A DNA stretch of 64,000 nucleotides from Anaspis maculata. Lineage: Eukaryota; Arthropoda; Insecta; Coleoptera; Scraptiidae. Position 1 is the first letter of the stretch. The number at the start of each line of letters is the position of its first letter. Position numbers and translations under genes: made by a program. The notes below the pieces were generated by a model that was not told the DNA's origin, searched no databases, and saw nothing but the letters and a program-made list of their open reading frames with translations. This document shows, one piece after another, positions 1 through 13,000 of this stretch. Where the stretch lies: contig OX421967.1 in assembly GCA_949128115.1 (NCBI GenBank), forward strand, positions 21,158,635-21,222,634, in the 5' to 3' direction.

Positions 1-171
1 CTCTTTTCTTGCCGTTCATGAAGTGACCTCTGATTTCTTGAATCAATACTTTTTGAACGTATTGCGTCGCTAGATTTCCATGTCACTTGACGCACGACAA
101 ATATACAAGTACATTGTCACGTAGTATTAAATAGGGAAACAGGACATTGTGAAACATAAAGGGTAAATTAT

Positions 172-546
172 CAAGCCTTCAGCAAAGCAGCAAATAGACA
201 ATAAAAGTGCCGAATCACATAGGAAAAGCTCACGCTGGGTTTTTAGCTGTTGAAAAAATATGAACAACACCTCACAAATCTTACCAAATCGGCTCCTTTT
301 CCTTAAGGGAAAAGTGTTTTTTTTTTAATTTCAAAACCAAGCGAGTTCGATTATTTGGTAATTCAGTCTATGCGACATAAAAACCGTGGAATAAACAGTG
401 TGCGAAGAAAAAATGCAGACCTTGAGGAAATATTGCAAAATAAATATACAAGGCACGTTAATGAATACGCAAATGATCAAACCTAACATGGGCTTTGCGA
501 TTCCACACTTTGGTAAAAGCACATCCTGTTTATTTGCTGAAGGCTT
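172..546. repeat. Candidate MITE with 14-bp terminal inverted repeats
   Basis: AAGCCTTCAGCAAA at 172-185 is matched by its exact reverse complement at 533-546. The 375-bp interior is AT-rich and non-coding. No clear target-site duplication is visible. It lies in an ACC intron. Confidence 0.5.
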
Positions 547-552
547 ATTGAT

Positions 553-645
553 TCAATTGTAGTGTTTCGCAACGTCTTTCCCGTCTGGCCCTTCTATCAC
601 TACATGATAATATGTACCATTGCAATCAAAACGTTCTGGACATCT
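553..645 (-). pseudogene. Orphan coding-like fragment ending in a stop codon and poly(A) signal; unidentified
   Basis: The minus strand reads 30 codons, RCPERFDCNGTYYHVV then IEGPDGKDVAKHYN, followed by TGA. An AATAAA hexamer follows at about 529-524, inside the neighbouring inverted repeat. The residue mix (two Cys, balanced charges, Gly-Pro-Asp-Gly turn) looks like real protein. A run ending AAAAAAAG could serve as a poor acceptor. It does not match ACC or any family I recognise. It could be a terminal exon of a nested gene, a decayed retrocopy, or chance. Confidence 0.3.
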
Positions 646-872
646 TTTTTTATTGAAAAAAAAGCGACAGGTTAGCTCTCATTGTAATTATAACTCGATT
701 GGATAACTGGCTTTATGAAGAATATACTACGTGAGAGCTGCCGCAGAGCCAAGTTGAAAAAAGTTTGACGTCCAAAGGTTTTGATCGTCGAGGTACTCAG
801 TGGTTGAACGTTTCAATAGCACTTTGAAAAACGGGATGTAGAAAGTAAATACAGTTCAAGATGAATAAATAC

Positions 873-1081
873 CTTATTTAAGGCACTGTAACCCGTAAGG
901 ATGATGTGCGAATTTTCAATTTGGATGATCCTCTGACCCAATCGCACTAAATAGGAACCGATACCGATGGCACGACACGAAACCATGGATATGGTCACGA
1001 TTTCTTCATATGCTCTGGACGTTTCGCCGGCTATCATACCGGCGTACCGCAGGTTTTCCACGCCCAATCCGTCGTCTTTTC
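873..1081 (-). CDS. ACC: ACC exon: carboxyltransferase N-domain, last exon in window
   Basis: The exon is 209 nt with acceptor gaattccag and donor AATAAG|gtattt. It encodes [40 protein letters not shown] and [19 protein letters not shown], ending SALNK. In other ACCs the protein continues with LGRxVY and xSNNQLGG; no such sequence is found between 1 and 872, so the remaining carboxyltransferase exons lie off the left edge. Isoform A residues 1821-1889. Confidence 0.97.
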
Positions 1082-4000
1082 CTGGAATTCAAACATCAAA
1101 TCAGATTCTTCGGTTTCTCCTTCTGTTAAAATCTTTCAAGAAAAATCGGACGAATGATACAATCTTTTCACTTGGCTTTGCTGTCAAACCATTCATCCAG
1201 CCAATCCATTCGCTCCAACTGTTGAAAATCTTGTTTCCAAAACCGACTGCTAGTGGAAATTAGTTCACCGCACAGGTACAATGACAACAAACAAACGAAA
1301 AACCGAAACAAAAAAAGGATCGAAAATGAAAGAAGAATAGAACAGCTTACCGATGATATCTGTGAGCTTGTACCGCGACTCGCCTTCGTCTTCGATCAGC
1401 ACAGCCCTCACGGAATTGTACGAAGCAACTTTGGCGTAATCCTCGGGCGTCAAGTACAAATACCTGAAGCCTTTGTCCGGTTCGCCGTTGTCTTCCCACG
1501 CGATCTTGAACAAGCTCTTCACTTCTTCCGCCAAGCCAATGCGAGCACCACTGTTCGCTGATATGTAAATCTGTGGAAGAAGCACATTTTTTCACAAACT
1601 AGGTTTGGCTGTCGAAATTCAACAAGGACAATAATCGCTTCAGAGCATTCAGCACCTAAGACAGGATCCAAATTACCTTCTATATTAGTCACGATGTGAC
1701 ACAGGGTTGTAAAGAAAACTCACCCTTTGAACATAAGAGGAAGGCACGTATAGCCAAATATTAAGTCCGAACCATCCGAATCAGCAGACGCATAGGCATT
1801 TTCCGCAATGGAATGCAATGCAAGACAAGGGTATTTACACGAAAAACAGGAAGTGTCCATCCAAACAGTGTAGTATTAATGAAAAATAAGCATAAGCATT
1901 TGCTTGGGTTTCATAGGCGTTGCTAGGAAAGTCTGCTTAGCAACTCCTCAAAAATCTAAGCAAATGCTTATGCTTATTTTTTATTAATACTACCCACTGA
2001 CCTGATTCGGACGGTTCGATAAAAAAAAATTGCAGGACTCGAACGACATTCAGTCATTGAGGTGATTCAGATCGTTCATTCAAGGGTTTAATTGTCATGT
2101 AAATAAAACCATTTTATATCCGCGGTGTGATGCGAGTGTAATGTGTCGGTTGTTGTGTGTGTTTTATTTTCATAATTCTTTGATAAACTCATTAGCTAAG
2201 TAGAATGCACGCGTTCTCAATTATTCACTTTCTCAGTTTCAGCTGTGCATAATCTACAACAGTAAGAGCAACCCCTAATCACGGATAGGGATAAGGGTTA
2301 GCCCTTGTCCTATTCACGACAATATGCTTCCGTTAGAGAACTGATTTCCAGTCGGAGACGTGACTGACGGAACTTGTAAAATACAGCAAGCTGATTCGTT
2401 GACAGAGATTGTTACGCTCCATTACCATGGCGATTTGACTCAAGTCTACGGTTGCCAACTTAACGTAGATGACAAATTTACATGAAGTTGACGACGATGC
2501 TTACGACAGAGGCGTCGTCTCCAACTTGAAATCGAGCTGTACGGTACTATTTCTCGCACTTACCCTTGGTATCTTCAGATTCCGCGCCATCTCACTGGCC
2601 AATCCGAACACCTTGTCCTCTCTCGGTCCGAAGGAACCGATCAAGAACGTGATGTCATTGGCAATGACGATGATGTCTCTGCCGCCGGGATATTCGGGCG
2701 TGTACAGGATCAACCGCCAGGCGATCATGCCGACGTTGTTTTCACCAGGAACGCGCTTCTGCTCGATCAGCCGGCTTTCGTTTTCCGGATCCAAGATCAA
2801 TTCGACGAAGTCCATCAGCTTGTCGGGTATCTGGACATGTTTCGATATGCGCTCCTGACTGTACTGCTTCCACTGCGCGTCGACCATCTGCCTGAACATG
2901 TCCGGATAATCGTACACGTACGTCGTGCCGGACGACTGAGCCTGGAACCGTTTCTGTTGCAGGTAATCCTTAGCCAGGTAGGGCGTCGATATCGGCAGCC
3001 CGTGCATCGGACCCTGCTTCTTGCCGTAGGCCTGGAAGCGGACGATGCCCGAATCCGGATCGGCCGATTCCGTGTACATGTTGATGTCGAGGTAGTAGCC
3101 GCTGTCGTTGGCCAGACAGAGCCGGATGGCCTGCGTGGGGGCGTTCGGTGCCAGACGGATGATCATCTTCAGTTCGGCCTGGAGCACGCGGAGCTTCCAC
3201 AGCCGGGGTCCGTAGCGCATTACCATGCTGGTGACGGCCTCTTCGATCTTGGCCGGGTCCATGATGACGGTCGGTATGAAATTGAGGAAGATGTGGTTGC
3301 AATCGGTGCGACGCGAGTGCGGATGCGAGAAAGCGACTTCGAGTTCGTCCATGGCTTCCAGAAGGACGCGTTCGCCTTCGTTCTGCAGGTATTCGAACGA
3401 AGCTTCTTTGGTTATCAGATCGGAGTGGCGGATGATGCTGCGTATGAAGAAGCGGTAGTCGGTCACTTCTTTGCCTTTGGCTCCCTGGTAACGGGAAAAA
3501 AGAAGTTCGTTAAAGACAGCTACGCGTTAAAAAGTTTGCTGTAGTTTTCCTGATCTTACAGTCTTCCACGGGTAAATCTTGTCAAAAAGCCGTACTTAAT
3601 TACCTCGCGGTCGAATTCAAGGTAAACAGAATAATGGGAAAGCGTGACCACGGGACGAAACGTCCTGAATAAGTACTCTAAAGCACCATCGTAAGAGCCC
3701 ACCTAATCTGTATGATTTCAACCCTTTACCACGACTGACAGTGGGACGAGATGTGGAAGCAGTTGAAGAACGATACTAAGTCTTGTAATGAAAGTCAAGT
3801 TCTTGCAATGGAATTAAGTACGAGATCCTGAGCATTCAAGTTCAATAAAGGCTACGGCCTCACTACAGTATGTTGATTGAAACGACGCACTTTAAAGATC
3901 AAACAAAAACGGTAGGCAACCAACCCTTCGATCGAGAGCCTCGCGTCGTGAGGAGCTAGGCGTTGTTACCAATTCCACGACTAGAAAATTCTCAAATGGC

Positions 4001-7000
4001 TTCGCGAAAAGCTGACCCGAAAATCAAATGACTGGACGAAACGAGTGACGGTGCACGGGTGGCCATGGGGTTGTGACAGGTGATGTGGTTTTTCATGTTT
4101 AGGGAACGTTTGTGACTGGAAGGACTGGATTGGTGGAAACATACTGTGTTGGTGAGTGAGGTCTGGTCAGTTGAAGCTAAATCAAAAGACGTCAGATTTT
4201 GTAAAAGTTGCAATGTGATTAAACAAGTCTGGAGTGGGCTGTTACTGTACTCAACAAGATGCTTCAGCTGTTTCGCTTGAAACCGCTGAACAACCAAAAT
4301 GCCTAATTCGGCAAAAGCGAAAGTACTCAGAACTTAGGGACTCGGGAATCACATCTGTAAGTGAACGTTAAAAATGCACGTTGACGACTTCGAGGTGGAA
4401 TTTTCTCTGGGAGAGAAGAAGACTCCTCTGAAAAGAAGCTGAATTCGAAGCCAAAAATGATTTTAAAAAGAATCAAAAGAGCTCAAGATTGGTAACAGTT
4501 AAGGGGGGTATGTAACAGTTTAAGGAGGGCGTGGAGTCTCCGAAGCGTCTGATTACCGAAACTTTCAACGCGCGACACTCGAAGCCTTGCTCCAAAATTT
4601 TCAACGTATGATTTCTGAGAACGGCTCCTTTTCCATTGCTAAATTACCGTCCTATAGAATAAGTCAGATAGACTTGATAAAAATTGCAGCTGATATAATT
4701 AGAAGTTTGTTGAAAGTTGACGGGAATTGTTCCTCAGATCATGACGAACCAGAATCGCGATGGTGAACATCTGAAACCCGCGACTGAGAAGAGGGCTTAC
4801 CGAAAATTGAACATTTTGTGGAAGCTGAGGCATCAATGGAATCTTTGTTGGAAAAAAAAAAAGGAGGACTCACCTTGGCCTTGCCCAAATAGAGATGCAT
4901 CTTTTGATTGGACGTGGGCAATGCTTCCAAATTGTAATTCCTCATCCTGTTCAGCTCCAGCTGGAAAGCGCAAGCCGGTTCCAGATGCCTGTAGATCTTG
5001 TCCTCCTTGAAGTCGTCCCTGGCCCTGTACGTGAAGAACTTCGGCGTCTGTTTGTGCTTCAGCGCGGCGAAAGTGATCCTGCGGATACCCCTGGTGACCA
5101 GCTCCTCCTTGTGTCGCACGAAGAAACCGCCGAACAATTTGCTCATGGCCGAATCGTCAATGTCGCCTTTGTCCTTGATGCCGACGTGCAGGATGTGCAC
5201 CGGTTCTTGCAGAAATTCGTCTTCGGGATAGGTCCTCGCCCCTTCCACGTTCAAACTGACGTTGATCGAAGTGCTGTTCCTCGATTCGGAACCGCTCTCG
5301 ATGGCGTTCAGGTCGCGCGCGGAAATGGTATTCGGATTGGCGAAGTCCTCGATCAGGTCGAGAATTTCGTCAGCGTACTCTTCGAATTGCGGGAAGTTTT
5401 CGAAGGCCGCCATGCAGCCGGTTCTTTGGAACGTGTCCACGACCCTGGGGACTTCTTCCAGGCCGTTTTCCGTCAGGCTGTCCAGTTTGATCAGGCGGTT
5501 GGGATGCGTCGGCGGCAGCAAGAATTGGAAATGCACCAGAGGCACTTCGCCGCTCAGTTCGAGGTGTTGCAGGCAAGTGATGTCGTAGCTGGTGTACGCA
5601 CGCCTGACGTAGACTTCCAGCGCGGCGTTGCACACGGCCCTGTTGGTGTGGTAAAAGAAGTCGTGCAGGATGTCGAAGATGGACGTTTCGGAAACGATGA
5701 GTTTCTGCAAGTTTTCCGGATGGAACTCGTGGCCGTACATGTCGACCGCAGACAAGAAGATGCTCTCCATTTGGTTGTGGCGCAGCTCGTAGGCCGGTTG
5801 GTGGGCAGCTATGAGCACTTGCCGCGCTCTCAGCGCCACCCTGGAATGTTCGCTGCGATTCAGCGAGGTCAGCTCGTTCAGGGCCGCCGCCAGTTCGTCC
5901 GTCAGTCCCGGTTCGTTGGACCACAAGTGATCGATCAGCATGGTGATCAAGAGGTTCTTCTTGGCAACCTGGGCGTGCGAAAAAATGGTCGCCAGTACGA
6001 CCTGCATGTCGTCTTTGTGCTTTTCGCGCAGCAAAGCCACGCACTTGTCGTAGGAACCCTGTTGGAATTGGCTTTCGACGTCGTAGTACTGCCGGAGCAA
6101 TTCTTGCACCGCCACCTTCATGCGTCCTCTGATGCCGTTTCTGTACCTCTGCACCAGCTGGACTATGCCTTCGGTGGCCAAGAAGAAACCGTCTCGCTCG
6201 GCGCGCTTTTGCATGCTCGCCGCATGCGAATCGATGACGCTGGCGATCTGCTGACTCGGAAACTGGGCAAGAACCGACGTGATATTTCTCTCGTACAGAG
6301 ACATGAGCTTGCGTATCTTTTTCTCGACTATGATCGGGATGCGTCCGGAAATCGACGCCATCACTTGTTGCAGTTCCAGCAGTGGCAAGCTCGGGTCTCG
6401 CAAGCTCGACATGAACTTTTCGATCACTTCCCTCAGACGCGGAGCGTTGTACGGATCGGGAAGACAATAACCGGCCAGCGTGTTCTCCAGCACGGCTTTG
6501 AAATTCGTATGGATGTGGTTCAGCTTTTCGGAAATCACGGGTTGGGACACGTCCATTTCGGGGAAGGGTCCTTTGTAAAGCGAAGCTTTGGTGACGAGAG
6601 TCGGGTCGTCCAGTTCCAACGTGGCGATGATGGAACCGGCGTCCAAAACTGCTCCTGGACGCTTCACGTAAAAGACCGAGCCGGTCTCGTTGGCCGTCAG
6701 GGTCATGACCATTTTCATCACTTCGATTTCGGCATAAGCCTGGCCCTTCTCGATGTGTCCGCCATCTTCGACCAAAAGGCCGATCAGCTTGCCGGCCGAC
6801 GGGGACCGCAAAATTGTCGGGTCGTTTTCTTTTTCGAACACGCACGTCTGATTGCCGATCACGATGCGATAGCGGTCGACTTCTTCTTTCATGTAGGTGG
6901 TGAACGAGGCGCCGTCAACAGATAGCAGAATGCCACCGTCGCTCAGTCTGTGCACTTCGATTTCTTTGAACGAACCGTTCATCATCAAGAAGTAGGTGTT

Positions 7001-10000
7001 GGGCCCGCTCTTGGTGGCTTGGACTTTGTATTTGCTCCTGTAAAAAAAGACATGTTGTCAAGTTTTATCTCTCTTATTCCCGTATGCACGTATGACCTAA
7101 CTATGAATTCAAACTTGCGTCGGGCGTCACCTTGCTTGTTTCCGGGAATTGAGACCAAAGGAACGGACTGCAAAAGAGGGATTTTCCCGGGTTTTCGGCC
7201 TTAGTTTGATATTACGCGTAGAATTTGTTGCATTTTATCTGTGCTTGTGACCGGCTGTGATGACAAACGGCCTTATTAAGGAATTACAAGATGGGTTTAC
7301 GGGATTCAACTGCAAGTTAGGTACCTACTTGGCGTTAGTATCGCGGATCGTGAGTCGTGACATCACTGAACGTGCCTCGCGCGAAGAACAGATTGGAGAT
7401 TCTAAAAATAGCGCGTATGGGATTTCGTTGTTTCAGGTCCGAGCTTAAATGCTTATATGATATTGTTTTATGTTACAGGTCCGGGCTCAACTTATTATCC
7501 GATTCATTATTTAAATATTTTTTATTCATCATTGAATTTTCTATTTGAACATGAATAAGGCACTTTTTCTGTACGAATTTGTTGAACGTTCTAATTTTTT
7601 ATGTCACTTTTTGTTGTCTCACGAATTTTATAAACTTACTGAATTTTAGTTTGAGTTTTTTTTCAAGTTTGTTTTCCTCCTTATCGGCATTTCTACGCCA
7701 TAAGAGTTGCAGCATTTATTTAAGTTTATTATACAAGTGAAAAATCCGTTCACACAGCACAACACGCAGACCTGATACGCCCGGGAATCGAACCCGGGAG
7801 CTCTGTTTGCCGAGCGAACACGCAGTCCACTCGACTAGTGGGCCGTCATTGTAAACTTACTGAATTTTATATCATCATGTTGATGGTTATGTCATTAATT
7901 TTGTATGTAATTTGATTATCATGTGCCAACAATTTTAGCGCGTCGTTTTTTTGTCTGCCATGATTTGATTTTCATCTGAATGTCCGTCGTCTTTTGTGCA
8001 TATTTTTATGTCATGTTTTTATTTTCACTGCTATGTTTGTCCCATATTCGGTGTAGGTTTTTCTCAGAATCCTACTAACACCATCCCTATTTTGTCTTGT
8101 TTTGGGTTTTTATGTATTGTTGTGTTAATGGTTTTATTATGCAATAGTTGGTTTTATTATTATGCACTTCTACTGATGATTATCGTATTTTATTATGCAA
8201 TGTCTCCTGTTGTTTCTACGATTTTGTTTTACTAATTCTGCTTACACTGAATACCGAAAACTGTAAGTGAGTTTCTTGTCATTCATTTGTCACATATTTG
8301 CGAGTCCTCTTCTTTGGGCCTAGCTCAGGGGTTTGTTTGGCGAATTCTTCCACTGAGTGCCTTTTTCCGATTCCGTCACTCTTCTTTTTCTTTGACTGAC
8401 AGTTTGACATATTGTGTGTCATTTCGTTCATTCTGTCAGTCCTGTGTGAGGTATTTTGAGAAAAGAACCTAAGTCATTCAAATTTTGCTGATGATTTTAA
8501 TGAAAATTCATTTTGTTTGCTGTCAATTCGTGTTTTTGTTCAACTTTTCAACTCAATCTTCATCCCCAAAGTTCCGTTTTCGTCTATAGTAAGGACTCCT
8601 TTCAAAAACTCATTCCTGCTCGGGGATCGACTTTTTTGGAAAATTCCAACTGATATCGGAAGAAGATTGAATTGAGCGTCGTGTAGGCCTATTTTCAAAA
8701 TCGACACGGTTCTGGTTGTCCGACGGTAATTTGTTCAAAATGAAATTTGCATATTCCGTGAATTTGAAAAAAATGCAGTGCAAACTTCGACATGCAGTGA
8801 GCGAAATATTCATTTTAGGTGCAGACATGCTGGGAATGAAAGTTTGAGAAAAGGTTGAACTAATTTTTGGAGGAAAAAATTTGGAAATCGAACGTACGGT
8901 TTTCGAGTTTTCCTCTCTGGAAAAACTGCAAATTTTCAAACTTTTTATCCCGTGGACAGATTTTCACAATTTTTTTTTAACAAGAGGTAACTGGTTTTTG
9001 AACATTTTCCAACTTTTTCTCCAATTTCCCGGGAATTTTCCGGTTGAAAATGTAAAACCGGCCTGGGTTTTCGGGTTTTCGAGACCGGACTTGAATGATG
9101 GAGTTCAAATAAGTGAACCCTCAATTGACGATTTTTACAATAAGATGATTTGGAATAAGATTTGAGGTATTCACGGAATATTCAAATTTTCCTGACAAAA
9201 CTTTCAATTTTCTGTAAATTATTTCCAGTCTTTTTCTCTAATTTCAACTTCCTACCCGAAGGGACGTTTTGAACAAAAATTTACATAGGTTCCTGGATAC
9301 TAGTCGGGAAAGTTTTGGGGTGACACAACCGATTTTTTTGACGTGTAAAGAGTGAAGAAATCTAAAAATGAAAAAGGGAAAATACATACCCTACGTGGAT
9401 CAATTCAACATCCACGACGTTGGTCAAAGTATTCGATCCTTGGATTTGGCCTCTCTCGAGCGAATTCTGGAACTCCTGGAATGCCGTAGTGATGGTCTTG
9501 TCGGCGATGTGCAGAGAGCCGCACATTACAGCCAACATCACGTCGGGTTTTTCGGATTCTACTCTTTCACTTATCAAGATATCCAACCACGCTGTGTCGA
9601 TGGAGTTATCCTGTGGAATCACAACAATAATTACACGATAGTTCAGTTCCGTCAATTCGGGTAAGCGACTCAATCTCTGATGCGAATACACACGAATGGG
9701 ACACGAGCACGGCCCGACTCATGCCCAAATTGCCGCCCCCGTATTATCAATTGCAAGCTTATCTGGTGGCGGTCCGCAGGAGCTCGGAATAGCCGGAGAG
9801 TAAAATGTACGCCTCTTGCAGAAATGGAAGCCAAAACCGTTGAAGTTTTGTAAACGTTTTTGGACGTTTTCAACTTTACTTTTGCAAGAGACGTACATTT
9901 TACTCACAAGCCGTTTTTTCTTCCAAATCCCAACTCCTGCGGATCGCCACCAGGTAGTCTGCAATAAATAATACGGAGACGGTAGTTACAGCAGGGTTCA

Positions 10001-13000
10001 GACCGTGCTCCTTATTTCCTTCCCCTCCAATTCCAAAGCTATTCCAGTTTTGGATTGGATAACGGATGGGGGAGTGATGGAACATATCTGGTACTTGGTC
10101 GTCACTTTTGAGGCCATTCTGTCACCTCCAAAGTAGACCAGTGACCAGTATAAAACGAAAAACTCACTTGGAAGTTGTCAGTCTCGAGCAGAGTGATCAG
10201 ATACTCGACGGTCGTCCGGAAGTCGCCCCTGATCGACAGTTCCTTCAGGGCTATGACCAGATTTTCGCGGGCCTGTTCGCGATTCTCGCCCCAAGAGAAG
10301 CAGTGGCCGAACTGCGAGTCGGCGAATTCGTGCAGGCCGCCCGAGGCGGCGACCGAAAAGTACCCCCAGACGTTCTTCGACGACCGGAAGTTCAGCTCCT
10401 GGACGGTTCCGGAACTCGGTTTGAAACCCTCGTCGGGATTTTCGGAGGTGATGCGGGCGGCGATCACGTGACCCCACGGCTGCGGCTTGTGCCTCGGCTG
10501 GTCGAAGTCGATCTCCGAATTGCCCCACGGCGATTCGCCGTACAGCAGCCTGATGTCCTTGATGTAGTGCAGGGGCAGGCCCATTGCGATCTGGAAAGCG
10601 AGTCAAACTGTCATTCAGATGTGGTCCGCAACTTTCACATTTCATCCGTTAGTTGGGTAAGTACTGTGGTGGTAAGACGCCGCGCTCCATCAAAAAAGAT
10701 GGGTTGGAAATGGCATATGATTCAACGAGCGTGTATTGATCGCTATTCCTCAAAATATGCAGTTTGCTGACACGGGCCTTGGCGAGTGTCGTAAAGCATC
10801 AGAATGAGTAATGGCCATTGCACGAGAGCAGAATACCATACCTGATTCAATAGGTATTTTCATGATGATTTATGTGTTTCGGTGGGCAAGGCACCTCGAT
10901 TTTTTTGTTTTTCAAGGGCTGCATGATCTCCGAATTCGAACCGAATTACTTGTAGTAAAACTTACTTGTAACTGTGCCGCCGGCAAATTGACGTCGGACA
11001 CCATCTCCGTGCAGGGATGCTCGACTTGCAGACGCGGGTTCAACTCCAGGAAGTAGTAGTGCCCGGACGTGTCGTACAGGTACTCGACGGTGCCGGCGGA
11101 AACGTAGCCGACCATCTTGGCTAGGCGGACGGCCGCTTTTTCCATTTCCTCGAAGACTTCCGGCGAGGCTATGACGGCGGGCGCTTCTTCGATGATTTTT
11201 TGGTGACGTCTCTGGATGGAGCAGTCCCTGCCGAAGAGCGAGATGGCGTTGCCGTACTGATCGGCGAGCAGTTGGACCTCGAGATGGCGGGCGCACTTGG
11301 CCAGTTTCATGACGAAAATCGGCGAACCGGGGATCTCCGTCTGGACCTGACGGAACGCGGCGGGGAAGTCGTCGGCGTTCTCGACCTTGCGGATGCCCTT
11401 GCCGCCGCCTCCCTCCGAGGCCTTGATCATGACCGGGAAGCCGATCTTCTGGGCGGCCACGAGGCCTTGCTCGGCCGACGTGACGCACCCCTTGGCGAAC
11501 AGTTCAGAGGAAATCTTGATCTTCTTACCCGAATATTGAGCTTTCAGTTCTGCAACGACGAAAAAACTTCAGTTTTAGCCTTTTTTTCATCCTATTTTCT
11601 GCTTCAAGTGTAGGATTTTATCATTGAAGAGTCAGTCCAGGGCGGGCACTTTAGGGATTCAAGAGATTCAAGACAGTAAAAGTCATATTATTGACATTGG
11701 TTGTCAGAAGTAGTTTATGCAGTTTGGATTCAGAATTAGTTTGATTTTTTAGTTGATTACTTGATCCGGTGGCAATGGCCTGCAGGGTCACCTGACTTGA
11801 CGCAACCCGATTTTTTTTCATTATGGCTCTGTTCACGATACGGTGTATGAAGCTGAAGTTATTACCAGGGAAAATATGCAAGGGATAATAAGAAAGGCTT
11901 CCCGTAGCCTTCTTCATTTTTTAAAATGGAATTTTCATCTGACTTATTATTTCAATAATTTTCACGTTACTTCTAATGTGCTTTATAACCTTTTCAACTT
12001 TTTGGGCTCATTTGATAATGTATTTTTATCGGATGTTAGGGAGCTGATGAATGTTTTGAAACAATAATTTTTCAACGCTTGACACGTCTTCTTGGCTGGG
12101 GAAGGCCAAAGGGTCGGTGCTTCCACTGCAACACTTTCTTTGGAGCGACAGCATCGCATTTTTCAGATCGTAGCGTCGAAAAAGTAAACTCGTTTCAAAA
12201 GCTTAGGATTACTGATTACTTTGTCTCAACTGTCAAATGTCACCAAAGGATATTTTGATTTATTTGCTTATTGACGAGAATGAAAAAGGTCGAAAAATTA
12301 CGTTATTTCTGGATAAAATGGAAAAAAGTGTCAAGCTGGATTGACTATATTACTCAATTCTTAACAATGTCCGATTTTCCTCTAGCATAAGAATTAACAA
12401 CTCCAACATTCAACAAATTTTCCATTTAGAGCTGGCTTTGCTTTCAAAATATTCATTCGTTCGGCCAATCCAGTCATCCAACTGAAGAAAGTTCAATTTT
12501 CAAAGCCAACTTTAAATGGTTATTACGTTGATCGTACGGTAGTAAGACTTGCTCGATAATTACCTGAACCAGACCATGGCAGTGTTGGTATCGCAGCAGT
12601 TTGGGCCACAATAGACGAGGCGATTTTGTCTCCCAAAGCCCACATAGCCTTTTCTGGTGGTCCAATGAAGGCTATGCCGTTCTTGTGCAGAAGCTCAGGC
12701 AGCTTGGGATTTTCCGAAGCGTGACCCCATCCGGCCCACACAGCCTGAAATCGAATAAACTTTATTATTATCGAGTAAGGAGGTTACGAGCTATTGTGTG
12801 ATCTTGATATTGACTTCCTTTATGAAGGATCAGCGAACGCAAGATGTTAATTAGAGTCATACCGTTATTTAGACACGATGTAGCCTAGTGCGATTCTCAA
12901 AACTGCGATCTATCCATCAAGAGTATGCTGGCATGCAGGAGGTGGAGCACATACTCATAAATCATAATAAATGCTTCCGATTTCCTAGTTATGTCTAGTT

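Larger units (their letters stand above)
1..872. other. ACC intron (partial) with an inverted-repeat element
   Basis: The intron begins at the donor AAG|GTATTT (872 downwards) and runs off the left edge. It holds an inverted-repeat element at 172-546 and, beside it, a short coding-like fragment at 553-645 (both listed separately). The rest shows nothing I recognise. Confidence 0.8.

Noticed and set aside
2837..3544. 235-codon plus-strand open frame antisense to exon 2564-3484
   Set aside because: Antisense shadow of a conserved ACC exon with the same codon bias; no independent protein signal.
4895..6925. 676-codon plus-strand open frame antisense to the large ACC exon
   Set aside because: It lies wholly inside exon 4874-7037 and is open because the exon strongly prefers G or C in third codon positions. 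It shows no family resemblance and is His/Arg/Val/Gln-rich, as expected of an antisense shadow.
7771..7848. Functional tRNA gene on the minus strand
   Set aside because: A and B boxes and T arm are good, but the acceptor strands do not pair and no 5-bp anticodon stem forms, so it is called a SINE head or pseudogene.
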